Made by a program: the position numbers and the translations under genes. From Cloeon dipterum (Eukaryota; Arthropoda; Insecta; Ephemeroptera; Baetidae): 64,000 bases of DNA. Positions 1-10,939 of this stretch are shown one piece after another. Location: assembly GCF_949628265.1 (NCBI RefSeq), contig NC_088787.1, positions 3,834,501 to 3,898,500 of the forward strand. Reading direction: 5' to 3'. The notes below the pieces were generated by a model. That model ran no database searches. It was not told the origin of the DNA and saw only the letters and a list, made by a program, of their open reading frames with translations. Each line of letters begins with the position of its first letter. Within the stretch, counting starts at the first letter, position 1.

Positions 1-344
1 AACTAGCCGTAGTTGGTTCTTGTTCGAGTATCGTTGGATTTTCGGGCGGTAAAGCAATCACGACAACCAAGTTTTCATCTGCACGCGGATGTTCGACTTG
101 CTGCTCATCATAGACAGCCACGCTCACTGATGCCAAAGTTTCTTCCGATTGTTCAGAATTCCGTTCATCTGGAGGTGGTGAATCCTCCAAATTCCACTCA
201 CTAATGCTGAAACAAGAATCTGACGTTAATTTATCTGAATAAATAAAAGCGCTTGACTTTTTCTTACACAAAACAATTGGCACCATCGTGGACGAATTCG
301 TCATCTTCTATTCCGCCACTACCGCGTGTTCCTTTTGCTTCCAT
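1..344 (-). CDS. 5' end of an unrecognised acidic protein gene (partial)
   Basis: I do not recognise this product. Seen: an ATG at 344 opens a 77-nt exon (344..268) ending in GT, followed by donor GTAAGA, a 61-nt intron (267..207) with acceptor TTGTTTCAG, and a second exon (206..1) that stays open to the window edge. The phase matches exactly (two bases plus one). The product begins MEAKGTRGSGGIEDDEFVHD and continues as an acidic, Pro/Glu/Ser-rich, probably disordered stretch with no cysteine pattern and no signal peptide. It runs off the left edge, so its domain content is unknown. A competing reading is noted separately: an overlapping frame (472..308) with its own acceptor that ends in TAG. 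The two cannot both be coding in one transcript without alternative splicing. Confidence is limited because no homology is recognised. Confidence 0.35.
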
Positions 345-968
345 TGTGCTGAGCTCCAGTTGACGTTTTCCTTCAAAAGTTGCTCGTCTGAGAATGAAAA
401 TCTTTGCTCGCTTTGATCCGGGGGAATATTCTTGATATTTCTCAAAGGTTTGACTTTTTCAGACTCGAATTCCTGGAAACGTTCTCATCCACAAAAATTG
501 GGATGAAAAATTCCTATTCATGAGCCTCTCTTTCTAAAGAAATGCCTCATTCCTGCATAGACAGCTCCATTCAGCCTAAATGAAGGCACGTAGCGACTTC
601 TCTCGGCTCCGGACTTTATTCTCACAGTTCAATCTGTGATTAAGCGCGCAGTTTGAGCACTTAAAAATGGAACCAAGACAAACAATTTATAAAAAATAAT
701 TTCAGCTATACTTTTTTGATCACATTGTAAGGATTTGATAAGATTTTATTAATTCAATTATTAAGAAAAAGCGTGCGCTAAGTTCATCTCTTTGCATTCC
801 ATTTGTCTCCTGCAAGGCCTTTTTAGCTTTCAAACGGTTAATTGAGATCTATACAAAAATCAAAATATTCTTCACGCCCTTTGATGAGGAAGGAAAAAAG
901 TGAGATGCAATCTTTACTTTGGTCTTATAAAACAATCAAAGATATTGTAGATTTGAAAAAAATACAAG
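345..968. other. spacer between the edge gene and the truncated Yellow-like gene
   Basis: Nothing is firmly supported here, except that minus-strand 472..308 is an exon-like open frame of 54 codons (acceptor GTTTCCAG, stop TAG at 310..308) overlapping the first exon of the edge gene in another frame. The rest is AT-rich. No remnants of Yellow exons 3 or 4 were found, although they would be expected here if the neighbouring gene were complete. Confidence 0.4.
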
Positions 969-1663
969 TCAGGAAACCACCCACAGCCTTCCAATGGAGT
1001 CCACTTCCAGCCCTTTTGCTTCTTCAATTTTGTTGCAGTGTCCAAATTCCTGCAAAAATAGGAATTGGTTTTTTTTTTAAAAGCAGAGTCAAACTCAAAA
1101 TTTTGTGGATTTCGACGCAGTGGCACATCTGCAACTTTTATTTTTATGCTTCCAAAATCGTTTCTGTTCCACCAAATAATTCAGATCGATTTTTTTGTCA
1201 ATGCACATAAATTGATTTGTGTCGAAAAGGAAAAGCGATTGCAAAACGTTTTTAAAATTCCTATTTATCAATTCAAATACCGAATTGGGAGTACAGCAAA
1301 TCAAATATGCTTCTTCTTTGTAGTTTCAGAATATTGAAAAAAACATTCCCTTTCGCTACTTACTTGCATTTCCCACGAAGGGAATAGAGTAAGTTTCGGG
1401 GATGCAGAGGACGCGCTGCTCGTCGGCAAAGACACCAGAGTCACCGGAATGCCATCATAGTATCTATCAAGGCTGAGGAAGATCCTTGTTTCGTACACAG
1501 CCATGTAAATAGGTTGAATATTCTGTGGTTTGAAAGTTCCATCTCCCTCCGACGGCCACTCGTAGTCCCAATCATCGGGCCACTCAAACACCTGAGTGAA
1601 GTTAACGGCCGTGGCCAGGGAAGAAAGGCCGAGAAAGAACAATGCACAAAAGGACGGAACCAT
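969..1663 (-). pseudogene. Yellow/MRJP-like gene, truncated (Y1)
   Basis: First coding exon 1663..1364 (100 codons) encodes a signal peptide of about 19 residues (MVPSFCALFFLGLSSLATA), then the family N-terminus: V-N-F-T-x-V-F-E-W, YEWP, MAVYETRIFLSL, IPVTLVSLPT and a PSW-x-M end at donor GTAAGT. Exon 2 begins after TTTTGCAG at 1049 and matches the start of exon 2 of the complete neighbour (CNKIEEAKGLEVDS, then LWVV), but stops at TGA (971..969) after 26 codons, where intact copies continue WVLDEG for about 165 more residues. The remaining beta-propeller sequence is absent downstream. The product would be 126 residues, too short for a folded Yellow propeller of 350 or more residues. The open first exon and intact splice sites suggest recent loss. 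A short secreted product cannot be excluded. Confidence 0.75.
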
Positions 1664-2205
1664 CCTTCCAGCCTCTTCCAAACTGTTCACTATAAAGGCA
1701 CGAAAACAAAAAGAGAAAATTCGGAACATTTAGTGACCAACGAGACTCACAACCTTTGAGAGTCGAATTGCTTTGGAACAAAACATGTTTTTTTTCCGTC
1801 GAACCACACAGCCAAAATTCTCAGTAATAAAAAATTATGTGATTGCGATTGAAGAAAAATAAATAAATAAGAAGTTTGCGAAAAAAAAGTTGAGTTTTCA
1901 TGCACTTTTGTTAAATTTTTAATTTAATTTCGAGAACGAGGTTTCAAAAAAAAATAAAATGCTTCTATATTCTCGTTTCTTGTCAATTTATATTTTACCG
2001 TTTTTCTGTTTTAAGAAAGTAGGAAAATAAATTAAATTTTATTGAAAAAGATTATTGCTGAGATTTCTAAATAAAATTATTTCTCTTTGCGATGGTTACA
2101 AGCTTTTAGAAGCATTCCTTAAGAAGTTATTTATATTTTACTGTACTTTAAAGAGTCTTAATTCGCCAATAAATAGTACAAATCATAGCAAGAGAGCCAA
2201 CTCAC

Positions 2206-2332
2206 CCCGGGTGTGTCACTTTCACGGCTCCTCTTCTTTTTGTGTGCTGTTGCTGTGCTGTGCACCGGCTTTGGCCTCGCGAGCCGAGTCACGTGATGGA
2301 CCAATAGATAGACGTTTCGTGCGGTGACGTCA
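2206..2332 (-). promoter_or_regulatory. leader exon and CRE-type site of Y1
   Basis: Reading minus, TGACGTCA (2332..2325) precedes a GC-rich stretch ending at donor GG|GTGAGT (exon edge 2206). The arrangement copies that of the complete neighbour at 4881-5008, including the text rich in GTGCTGTTGCTGTGC. A CCAAT-type TTGGTCC lies between. Inferred to be a non-coding first exon spliced to the coding exon at 1663; the exact transcription start is not visible. Confidence 0.5.
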
Positions 2333-2675
2333 TTTTGACCCCGCAAGAGATCACCAGCTCGCTTTCGCTCTCGTGTCAGTCTCAGCAGTAAAAAAGCTCG
2401 CGCCGGATAGTTACGGGTTTCGAGGGAAAAACTCGTTCTTTAAAATTGAAAGTGAGATTTTTCCAACAATAACGGTTTCAAATTATAGGACTCTCGGAAC
2501 GTGATAGATGCAATTTTTGAAGCGCTTGCTATATGCCTTGTAATTGTTCTTACAAATGGGATATAAAATTCGCTGGAGCGTTGACATGCATTTTAAATAA
2601 ATATTAATTTTGTACCTTGACGATTTACAGGCTATTTTGAAATAATACAAATTATAGAATATTGAAACTTGATGA
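2333..2675. other. spacer between Y1 promoter and Y2 3' end
   Basis: AT-rich. The left part holds the presumed Y1 upstream sequence. Nothing coding is seen. Confidence 0.4.
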
Positions 2676-2681
2676 TTTATT
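2676..2681 (-). terminator. polyadenylation signal of Y2
   Basis: AATAAA on minus, about 130 nt beyond the Y2 stop codon (2812..2810). Confidence 0.4.
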
Positions 2682-2809
2682 AATGTTACAAAGAATCTTC
2701 ATCGCAATGAATAGGAAAGAGGTTTCTTCTATTCTTTCATGAATATGCACAATCAAGGAACCACACAACACACTTCTCAAAATATCAAAAAAAGCCCGGT
2801 ACAAAACGA

Positions 2810-4597
2810 CTACAAAAAAGCCACGGAAAAGAGGAAAACGAAGAATATTCTGCTTTGGGCGGCGTGTTCCGCAACGTATTTCTCTCCACCACTTGAACCA
2901 TCTATTCTGAAATTGAGGTGAAAATTTTGTGAGTTAAATAAATTCCTTGGTTATTGTAATAGTTATTAAAAAAAACTTAAAAATAAGCAGTTGCAAAATA
3001 ATAATCACACTATATCTGGCTTTAGAAGAATGAAAAGAAAAATGAATTTTTGGTCTTTAAAACTGCTTTCAGAGGAAACTTACTTGGCGAGTCATCGACT
3101 GCAGCCTTGAAAAGCCTGAGTTTTTGCACACTTTCAGCGTCAAACACCGTCATCCAAAGAGTTTCACTTTGGTCCAAGCCAAAAGTAAACGGCCAATAAA
3201 GAATCCGCACAGTGACCTACAACCAAGCGCAATAAACCGACTCAATGATTTTAAATTAGTGAGTAGAAGTTTAGTGAAAACGGGTAAATTTGTTATTGAA
3301 AAATGCAGCAGGATTAAAATTTATTTTGTGTTTAGATATATTTTTTCACTTTTTCATTTCCTGATGGCTAAACAATAATTTAAACTAATTTCCACCTACT
3401 ACTAAAGAGGTTTTCCGATTTTCCCTCTAGTTTTAAGTTGTTTGATGAGGGGCCGAAATAGATCTTATATTGAAATTAACAAAAATTATCCAAATGAGTT
3501 ACAGTAAGTGCAAGCTCGACTCTGGCAAAATTAGAACGTAATTATTTATTCTGTTCTCAAATGGTGTCCTACCTCATGAAAACGCTGCTCTTCGAATGGT
3601 TGGGAAGTATTCCAAGAGTTAATATAGTTCTTTCCCCAAAAGGCGGCATGCAAGGTCCCGTGGTTGTCCATCAGCATTCTATACGAATCAGTTGCAGTCC
3701 ATTTGCCGATTAATTTCGGATTCGCAGTTGGAGTTCCTTTGCGAAGTGCGTCAACGGAAATTGAATAAAGTTCATTGGAGTTCCATTTGCTGAGGTAAAG
3801 CTGTTTCGGTTCCTCCTTACTCTTAGGAGATAGGGCAATGGATAAAACCTCGATTCCTGGCGTTTCCACCATCCAAGATTGATTTCTATCCAAACTAAAA
3901 ACGACAATGTGTCGTTGACGCCTCCGCGAGATGTAGGCCCTGGTTCCATTGCGCGTTTCGTCGAGCACCAAATCGTTCACGTAAAAGCGAAAAGAAAATC
4001 GATGAATGAGTTCGGTGTGATTGTTGTTGAAAATCCATAGTTTGGCAGTGCAATTGGTATTGGTGCTACCCTCGTCGAGAACCCACAGCATGCCTGAAGA
4101 ATCCACTTCCAGGCCTGTTGCTTCTTCAATTTTGTCGCAGTCACCATAGCCCTGCAAAAAGAAGTAAATAAATTTAATCATTTCAGTTATTTCCCAGCGA
4201 ATGATGCTCTTTCTAGGTTCAGAAGAACTTTCCCCATATAAATGCACAAAACGAGTAGCATTTATTTTGAGTTACTTACATGCATGTCCCACGAAGGGAA
4301 TGGAGTGAGTTTCGGGGACGCAGAGGACGCGCTGCTCGTCGACAAAGAAACCAGAGTCACCGGAATGCCATTAGAAAAATGCAGACTGAGAAAGATCCTT
4401 GTTCCGAACACAGCCATGAAGCGAACTTTAATATTCTGTGGTTTGTAAGTTCCGTTTTCAATGGCCTGTGTCCTGCTTGCCTCGGAGGGCCACTCGTAGT
4501 CCAATTCATTCCACTGGTATACTAGATTGAAGTTGGCGGCCGTGGCCAGGGATGAAATAAGGCAGAGCAAGAAAATGGGAACCAAGAACGGAGTCAT
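2810..4597 (-). CDS. Yellow/MRJP-like protein with GPI-anchor-like C-terminus (Y2)
   Basis: Four coding exons in consistent phase: 4597..4280, 4151..3573, 3216..3084 and 2901..2810, giving 373 residues. Residues 1-20 are a signal peptide (MTPFLVPIFLLCLISSLATA). The MRJP/Yellow propeller follows: YEWPSE, MAVFGTRIFLSL, then GLEVDSSGMLWVLDEG, a cysteine-bearing strand (NTNCTAKLWIF), VNDLVLDETRNG, ALSPKS, QLYLSKWNSNELYS, and WMTVFDAESVQ in exon 3. Several N-x-S/T sites are visible. Exon 4 reads GSSGGEKYVAEHAAQSR and then a hydrophobic last dozen residues (IFFVFLFSVAFL) with no cytoplasmic tail, the pattern of a GPI-attachment signal with small Ser/Gly residues upstream. Canonical Yellow proteins are soluble and secreted, so surface tethering is an inference from this tail. 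The exon-4 acceptor is AATAG; using the CAG five bases upstream would give an immediate stop. Biochemical activity is unknown. Confidence 0.85.
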
Positions 4598-4880
4598 GCT
4601 TCCAGCTTCTTCAAACTAATCAGAAAAGGCAAACAAACGAATGAACGCAACCATTATTATTTCGTGAAGTTTTTATATCTTACTGTTTTTCCGTTTTTAA
4701 AATCGTTCAAAATAAATTTATTTAAAAAATAAAAGGCTTTTAAATAAATAAAATTATTTCGCTTTGCTATATATGGTTGCATTTTAAAAGAAGTGTTCCT
4801 TAATACGTTGACAGTACTTTTGAGAGTCTCAAGGCGCCGCTGGTAAATATACAAAATATTGGAAGAGAGCGTGTACTCAC

Positions 4881-5008
4881 CCCTGGCGTGCCTCTCTCGC
4901 GGCTCCTCTCCTCGTTGTGTGTGCTGTTGCTGTGCAGAGCGCCGGGCGGTGGCCTCCACCTCGCGAATCGAGTGACGCAAAAAAGGCAATTCATATGTGG
5001 TGACGTAA
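4881..5008 (-). promoter_or_regulatory. leader exon and CRE-like site of Y2
   Basis: On minus, the CRE half-palindrome TTACGTCA (5008..5001) precedes a GC-rich leader that ends at donor GGG|GTGAGT (exon edge 4881), 120 bp away. This matches the Y1 leader block. Splicing would join it to an exon just upstream of the ATG at 4597. Confidence 0.5.
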
Positions 5009-5501
5009 TTGACCCCGTAAAAGATTGCCAGCAGTAAAAAAGCTCATGCAGCACGTTTCTATTCAAATTTGAATTGACATAATTAAAGCTTCTTAATTCG
5101 ATTGTTTAAATAATCATGCTTTTGATTCATTTCTGTTTTATCTGACTTGTAGTTTTGACTGCGGAATATGAAAATTTGCTCTGATGAATCATATTTTTCA
5201 GCCATGACCTGGTTCATCGGCCGCACAACAGCGGAAGCTTTTCCAACAAACAGTGGCAGCAGACCTCTGGCCGCCAATTCAGCATCCGCTAAACTGTAGC
5301 ATCGAGCACCGCGAGAACCAGTATTTTGTCAGCTTTCTGTCACAGTTCAGGTTCGGTTTAAACAGCTGCCGAACGAAAACTCTAAAACTTCAATCGTAAT
5401 TTACAGGTTTCTTACTATAATTGCATTTTTACTAAATTTATTCTTTACAAAATCAATATAAAAATTTAAATTGTATAATTTGCTTTTCAATTTCCAGAAA
5501 G
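5009..5501. other. divergent spacer between Y2 and the lectin-like gene
   Basis: Holds the Y2 upstream region and, on plus, the presumed 5' untranslated region of the lectin-like gene (CAG|GTTTCT at 5406/5407 and acceptor TTTCCAG ending at 5497 would define a 5' intron). A short plus-strand frame near 5203-5299 after a TTTTTCAG acceptor is open, but nothing connects to it. Confidence 0.3.
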
Positions 5502-6705
5502 ATGCCCTGGAGGAACCTCCTATCTCTGCTTATCCTGTTTCACCTGGCAGCAGCGCTCAGCACAAAGAAGCAGGTTCTAGAAGAAAATAAAAATCTTATA
5601 CACTTAATTTTTGATAATTTTATTTTAAATATCAGGAGGTAACACCCGTGAAAAATGAAAAAGCGGTTTTACAGTCAGCCAACCTGAGACCAACTGGTAA
5701 ATTTTGTGTTCAGTAAAATAACGGAAATTTTTAAATCATTTTTCAAGCAATCGGGAACAAATTATTAACCAAGCGGCGAGAATTCATCGAGAATTGCTGC
5801 AGCAACACGCGGTGCGACTCTCCCAGCAACACGACTCTCGCCGCTATTAAGGCCAGCAAAGTGGTTTTACTGACCACCCTGGCAGGCACCGCGGACCCTG
5901 AAACAACTGCCCTTCTTGCTGAGAGCAGCAACATTTCCACGACAATGATAGAAACCTCGTCGACCATTACAACAACACCAGTAATTTTATTTAAAAGAGT
6001 TAAAAATTATAAAATAATTCTTTCCAGGTTGCTGAAGCTCATTGCCCGGAAATTAATTGCGTCGTTAATGTAATTTTATAGAGTTCTAATTAATATTTTT
6101 TAATTTTTAATTTCCTAAAAGACTGCCCAGCAAAACGAGTTTCGTAATCAGAAAGGTAAATTATTTTAACACACGGATAGAATTAAATTTTAATTTAAAT
6201 AATCGAAGCATGGGGCTTGATTTCTACCGGCTACGTAATTTACTTGTGCGACAAGAAATACATTCACTACAACATCCCTGTAAACGTCATATTTTTATTT
6301 AAAAACAATTTAATTTAAAAAAAATAGGTGACCCAAAGTGACGCGTATTTGAACTGTTGCAAGATGGGTTTAAAGCTGGCCTCGATCGCCACAATAGCAG
6401 ACCTTCATTGCGTCAAAGGAAACTTCTGTATAAATTAATTTTCACTTCACAAAAAAAAACTCCGCTCCAGCAATTTATTAAAAATTACAGGCGAGCAGCT
6501 GACGTGGGTGGCGTCGAGCATCAACGGCAGTCTGTCCAATCCGCGGTGGTGCACAGCGACAGGCTCCTACCTCCTCAGCGACCTGACGCAGAAAATTCCG
6601 CTCCCTGGCCAGGGCATCGATGCCATCAACATGAGACTCAGCGACGGCACCGCCATGTACGACAGGGCGTCAAACTTGAGATGGGCTTTGTGTGTCGATA
6701 AATGA
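5502..6705 (+). CDS. divergent C-type-lectin-like secreted protein
   Basis: Eight small exons in consistent phase: 5502..5573, 5636..5696, 5748..5980, 6028..6069, 6122..6155, 6209..6279, 6328..6427, 6491..6705; 275 residues. Residues 1-20 look like a signal peptide (LLSLLILFHLAAALS). Residues about 60-125 are rich in Thr/Ser/Ala with TTTTP-like runs, suggesting an O-glycosylated linker after a CC/C cysteine cluster. From about residue 150 the pattern is C-type-lectin-like: GYVIYLCDKKYI, a spacer with NCCKMGLKLASI, LTWVASS, RWCTATGSYLL, and a C-terminal RWALCVDK. Known for the fold: a Cys-x-x-GM-x-L-x-(S/A)-I helix and a terminal WxC strand. The calcium-binding EPN/QPD and WND motifs are not visible, so carbohydrate binding is doubtful. 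The first intron has a weak donor (GTTCTA). AATAAA follows at 6729-6734. Confidence 0.6.
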
Positions 6706-6821
6706 CATTAAAATACATTAATTCCAGTAATAAATTTCATAAAATAAAATATATTATTGACTTTAGAAACAGAATTTATATTAATCCAAAAAACTGCTGA
6801 CATTGAGTATTTTAAATAACA

Positions 6822-7660
6822 TTAAATAACAATAGCAACCTGGAAGGTATAGTTTTGGAAAATTCTCCCCGTTTGAAAATTGGTGAGAAATGGACGGATC
6901 CGCGGATTCCCGTCCGAAGGTAACGTGGCCTGCGGAGGGCGCGGGCGCCACCAGCAACGCGGGCGACCTTCTCGCCGCCCTCAACCAGCAGGTCGACCCT
7001 GGAGAGGACCCCAGGAACATCGTCAGCGCGGAGGGACAGCGCCGGAAACTGGCTAATGACTTGCAGGTCAGACAAAAAAATCATTTAGATTTAAATTCGT
7101 TTATAAATTAATTTTCCTTTCCTGTTATCAATAATTTCGACTCCAAATTCGATCTTCTCAGGGTCGAAAACCTGAGAAACGACACCAAACTCGATAATAT
7201 AAGACAAATTTCCTAGCTTAGCACTCAGGGTAAGACCCTGATTGTATAATTAAACGATTTCTCGTTTTTGGAGGTGTACGAGCGTCAGGTGGAGGTGATG
7301 AAAGCGATGGTGGGCAACCTGGGCGAGGTCGCGAGCGGCAAAGAGGCGGCCCTGAGCAACCTGAGGGCAGGCGTGCGCGCGTTGAAGGACGCCGGCACCG
7401 CCCTGGACGGGCTGGCGTCGCAGCTGCGGCGCCAGCGGCACCTGAGCAGCGAGGAGGAGCTGGCGCCGCTGCGCCGACAGCTCGACGACGACGCCTACAA
7501 CGTCGAGCGGCTGCGGCAACTCGTCGCCTCGTGCAAGAGCGACGTCGACGGCACCACCAGCGCCATCGCCGCGCTCAAGGAACGCACGGCCGACGAACTA
7601 AACGCACTCAGGTACGCAGATGCCATTGAGTATAGATTTTAAATGCTGGAAATTCGATTT
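6822..7660 (+). repeat. inverted partial duplicate, arm 1
   Basis: This stretch is the reverse complement of about 14213-15040, including 5' flank, two exons and the intron between them. Coding differences are only a few bases (for example CCT for GCT, GCG for GAG, GAC for GAG), and the 207-nt intron is nearly unchanged. Homology fades before 6822 and after about 7660. Confidence 0.85.
6890..7611 (+). pseudogene. truncated copy of the coiled-coil gene (exons 1-2 only)
   Basis: Exon 1 6890..7066 (59 codons, MDGSADSRPKVTW start) and exon 2 7274..7611 (112 codons plus 2 nt) keep reading frame and splice sites. After donor GTACGC no counterpart of exons 3-7 exists: the sequence runs into AT-rich DNA and then the 3' end of an LRR-like gene on the other strand. 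Reading into the intron gives a stop within about 10 codons, so any product would be a roughly 175-residue N-terminal fragment. Because it is so close to the full gene and inverted, its RNA could pair with the parent transcript. Confidence 0.75.
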
Positions 7661-8019
7661 TTCTTGTGCTTAATGAACAATATTTTGAGCTATTTTAACG
7701 AATAATAAGTTCCTTCCGATATTGCTCAAAATGTCGATTTTATTTATACAAATTTCAGCTAAAATTGTTGATGCAATAACTTCAATTTTTTTTTTAAATG
7801 AAAGCAAATAAAGTACAACTTTTTTAACAACAAATGTGGAAAATGTTACTTGGTTGGAGGTTAAAAAAATTGTATTAGTTTCTTTGCTTTGAACTCGAAA
7901 AGGAAATAATTTAATTAAAAGCAGCTATGATATTATAACGCTCATTCAAACATTTATTGCTATACCAATACAATAAAGATATACAGTAGCACTACAAAAT
8001 TTTATTAACCTTGTTTTTC
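7661..8019. other. 3' flank of LRR-like gene L1 with a repeated segment
   Basis: 7715-7880 is similar, in the same orientation, to 10940-11090 on the other side of L1 (shared GTTGATGCAATAACT and ACTTGGTTGGAG text). Since L1 is on minus, this is its 3' untranslated region or just beyond. Confidence 0.55.
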
Positions 8020-10426
8020 TTAAAGTTGCTTGCCCGTTCTGCAGGCGAACAGGAACTTGGCGAGGTTGGCTTGTCCGAACTCTCCGAAGTTGTAAAATAT
8101 TTCTGTTCGTGAACACGTAGGGAGTCTGAAACCCTCGAATTCACCCTGCGAATTATAAAATGGTGCAAAGGAATGCCTTCCGATAGGTTTTACGATGACC
8201 CGAGTGAATTTCGGGAGAAAGGCGCAGGCATTCTTTATCAGACCGTTTAATACTTTAAACAGTGGAGGGATGCCTGCTTCGTGTCTCAGAGAAGGGTCGA
8301 AGTGAATTTTTAAACTCTTCAACTCGCCAAGAATCTGTCCATTGGCGATCAAATTAGAAATTTCCTTCAGGACATCAAGTTCGTCATCCTCGTTTAAGGT
8401 CAAAGTGACCTTTTCCAGTTTAGGTGAAAAGAGAAGGTGCAAGAGATGATTTCCGTTCTTTCTATAAACATTTTTTTGATTAGAATAGAGTCAAATGAGC
8501 TTCGTTCAATCTCTTACAAAATTGGAATTTCCCATTTCAGCTCCTTTAGCTCGGCAAAGGTTTGTGTTGGCATCAACGGCTCGTCAGAAATAGTAGGTCG
8601 ACCAAAAAGAGTGAGCTTTTCTAATCTCTTGCAACGATTCATGATGTCTTCCATACGAAACTTGAAATTATAGTTCGCAATATGAAGTCTCCTTAGATGC
8701 AATCCGTAATGATCCAACAATCGGTTAAAGTTCTTTTCCGATGAAAAAGAAAATTCAAAATAAATACTCTCTAGTTTGGAAAAATGAAGCAGGGTATCGA
8801 TATTGTGCTCTCTGGAATCCGAACTTTGAGGCAAGCCAATCTGAAATAAACACAGATTTATTCAAATATAAATAATTGGTATTAATAAAATATTTTGGCG
8901 AAAACAGATGTAATCTAATCTCGTAACCAATGTTTGGTGAAACGTTTTTAACAAAAAAAGGCGGCGAAAAGGCAAAAATTACTTCCGCGGCTTTGAAAAA
9001 TCGCGAAAAGTGGCTCCTGGACCGATCTCAAGGAGGGCTACCCTGAAAAAGGTCATCAGGACGAGACAATTCGTTGGAAACACGGTGACTTGAAATCCAT
9101 AAACTCATTTAACTATTTAACAATTAAAACCATAATTTAAAGGATTGACGAAAAAGCTAATTTTCAGTCTTCAAACTTGACTGTTTTTAAAGATATTTTG
9201 GAAAGTTTGTGCGCAAAAGAAGTGTGCCTTGAGACGAATCGAACGTTTTCTCTCAAACAAACCCCTCTATTCGTCCCTCAATTTTCAAAATGCTTTTCAC
9301 TTTTCAATTTTTATGTTTCATTGGTAAAACTAATTCGGTTGAAATTAATCTTTTTGTTAATGATTTTCTGTGATCATAAAGAAATCGATTTTCCGCACGT
9401 CAGTGTCTAAAAAAGGTTGTATTTACCGTGAGATGCCTCACTTCCGGGAAATGTTGGTGAATGGGCAGCGTGGTTGGATAGACGCACAAATTCATCAACG
9501 AGGAGGTTTCCGAGGGCAGTTTCAGTGAGTCAAAATCAACAGGTTTGATGGTAAAATCCAAGTAGTTCAACAATCGGACCCTCGGCAGGTGTTGAATGCA
9601 AAAGCGGATGAGTTTTCTGCGTAGTTCAAATGAACGTACAGAAAAAAGAAACACTTTCAAACGAGAAAAGCTTCTTTTGAATTTGTCGGTCGAGAATTCC
9701 AAGAGTACGTTATCAATCGTAATGTCGACGTATTCCAATAACTGAAGAGTTTCGCAAATCTTCATGAGATCAGAAAATTCAACTCGCAACGACATTGAAA
9801 TCTTGAGCTTTTTGAGCTTGCTGAGACTGCAAATGGCTTCAATTGAGGCTCGATCCAAAGTGTGGTAATGATGGATTAGTATTTTTGTCATTGCATTTCG
9901 TCCGTTTATTATCAGTGACTGAACGTTCGGAGCTTCAGCTGCAATCATCTGTACAACCTGAGAGTGAGCCAATTTTAAAAAATTAGAAGAGAATATTAAT
10001 AACATTAATTTACCCTCGTAAGTTGTTCATGGAGGATTTCTCGCGGACAAAAGGACAAAAGCCCGTCGAGCTCGATTTCTTTCGTCTCTGAACTCAGCAA
10101 AAAGGAAAAATCCTGGAGCTTCCTTTCGAAATTTGGTTTGCTATCCCCAAACGCACCATCAAACTTCAGGCTGGTAAACTCGCGCAACACACTATCGCGC
10201 AAACAAACAGCTGAAATTTGGTATAAAATTTTAGGTATAAATTATAAAGGAATAAATATTAGATTAATTTACGCAGAGATTTTAGTTTCCTCCCGTATTG
10301 TTCATGTTCTTGGTAGAAATCAAGATTCTGCATGATTTTTCGTCGTGAAAGCTCGACCAAACTGCATCTTCTTGATATATTCAGCAGTTTCCTCTCGAAT
10401 AACATTAGTTTCTCCTCGTCATTCAT
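8020..10426 (-). CDS. LRR-like protein L1 (lineage-specific paralog family)
   Basis: Five exons in phase: 10426..10273, 10210..10014, 9957..9427, 8840..8518, 8461..8020; 548 residues. The start is set at MNDEEKL because it is the ATG conserved in all three paralogs; an in-frame ATG at 10447 would add seven residues. Exons 1-2 give a charged helical N-terminus (FERKLLNISRRCSLVELSRR; LTSLKFDGAFG). Exons 3-5 carry irregular leucine-rich strands such as NVQSLIINGRN, LSKLKKLKIS, FSRLKVFLFS, LHFSKLESIYF, RLEKLTLFGR and FAELKELKWEI. No F-box, signal peptide, transmembrane helix or catalytic motif is seen. The layout recalls F-box/LRR adaptor proteins without the F-box, but that is only analogy. Intron 3 (8841..9426) is longer than the others. 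Confidence 0.75.
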
Positions 10427-10611
10427 GATGAATTGTCTTTTAGACATAGATGACAAAATTGTTGAGCCAACGCGTCAGTGAGAAGCTAAAAAATTCAAAA
10501 TAATTAGAAATTGAACACTTTTAATTGGTCAAGGGACTAAACTCAATCTCAAATTTCAACCTTTAAGAAATTATAACTTCAATAACATGTCCACATTCGA
10601 TTTTACTTAAC

Positions 10612-10732
10612 CTTATATCAAAAAGACCATCACCCGAAAGTGCAGTAGTGTGTGCGGTACGTGGTATAATTATAGCAGCAGTTCTCGTGACAGACTGAAG
10701 CTCGGTCTTTCTGGTCGTGGTATAAATATATA
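10612..10732 (-). promoter_or_regulatory. L1 core promoter and leader exon
   Basis: On minus, TATATATTTATA (about 10732-10721) lies about 30 bp upstream of the initiator TCAGT (10698..10694) in CTTCAGTCTGTC. A short leader then runs to a donor near 10612 (G|GTTAAG). The same TCAGTCTGTC start and leader text occur before L2 and L3. Confidence 0.6.
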
Positions 10733-10939
10733 TTACGACAACGCACCGCTTCGGCCTGTAATTATTACGCAAGTACGCCTCGTAAAAATGTTGTTGTTTG
10801 TTTTGAAAGACTTGTTTCGTCATCGAAAATATTTCCAATACATAATGCTTAAAAAACAATAGTGTGTGGAAACGTTGATTTGAGCTTTTATGACGAAACA
10901 CATGTTATTTTTTTTGTATTGTAAAAATAATTATACTTT
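10733..10939. other. upstream spacer of L1
   Basis: AT-rich; nothing recognised. Confidence 0.3.

Noticed and set aside
5203-5299. short plus-strand frame after a TTTTTCAG, near a Yellow exon-4-like CCATGAC
   Set aside because: No partner exons on that strand; resemblance to the Y3 exon-4 start is only a few bases.
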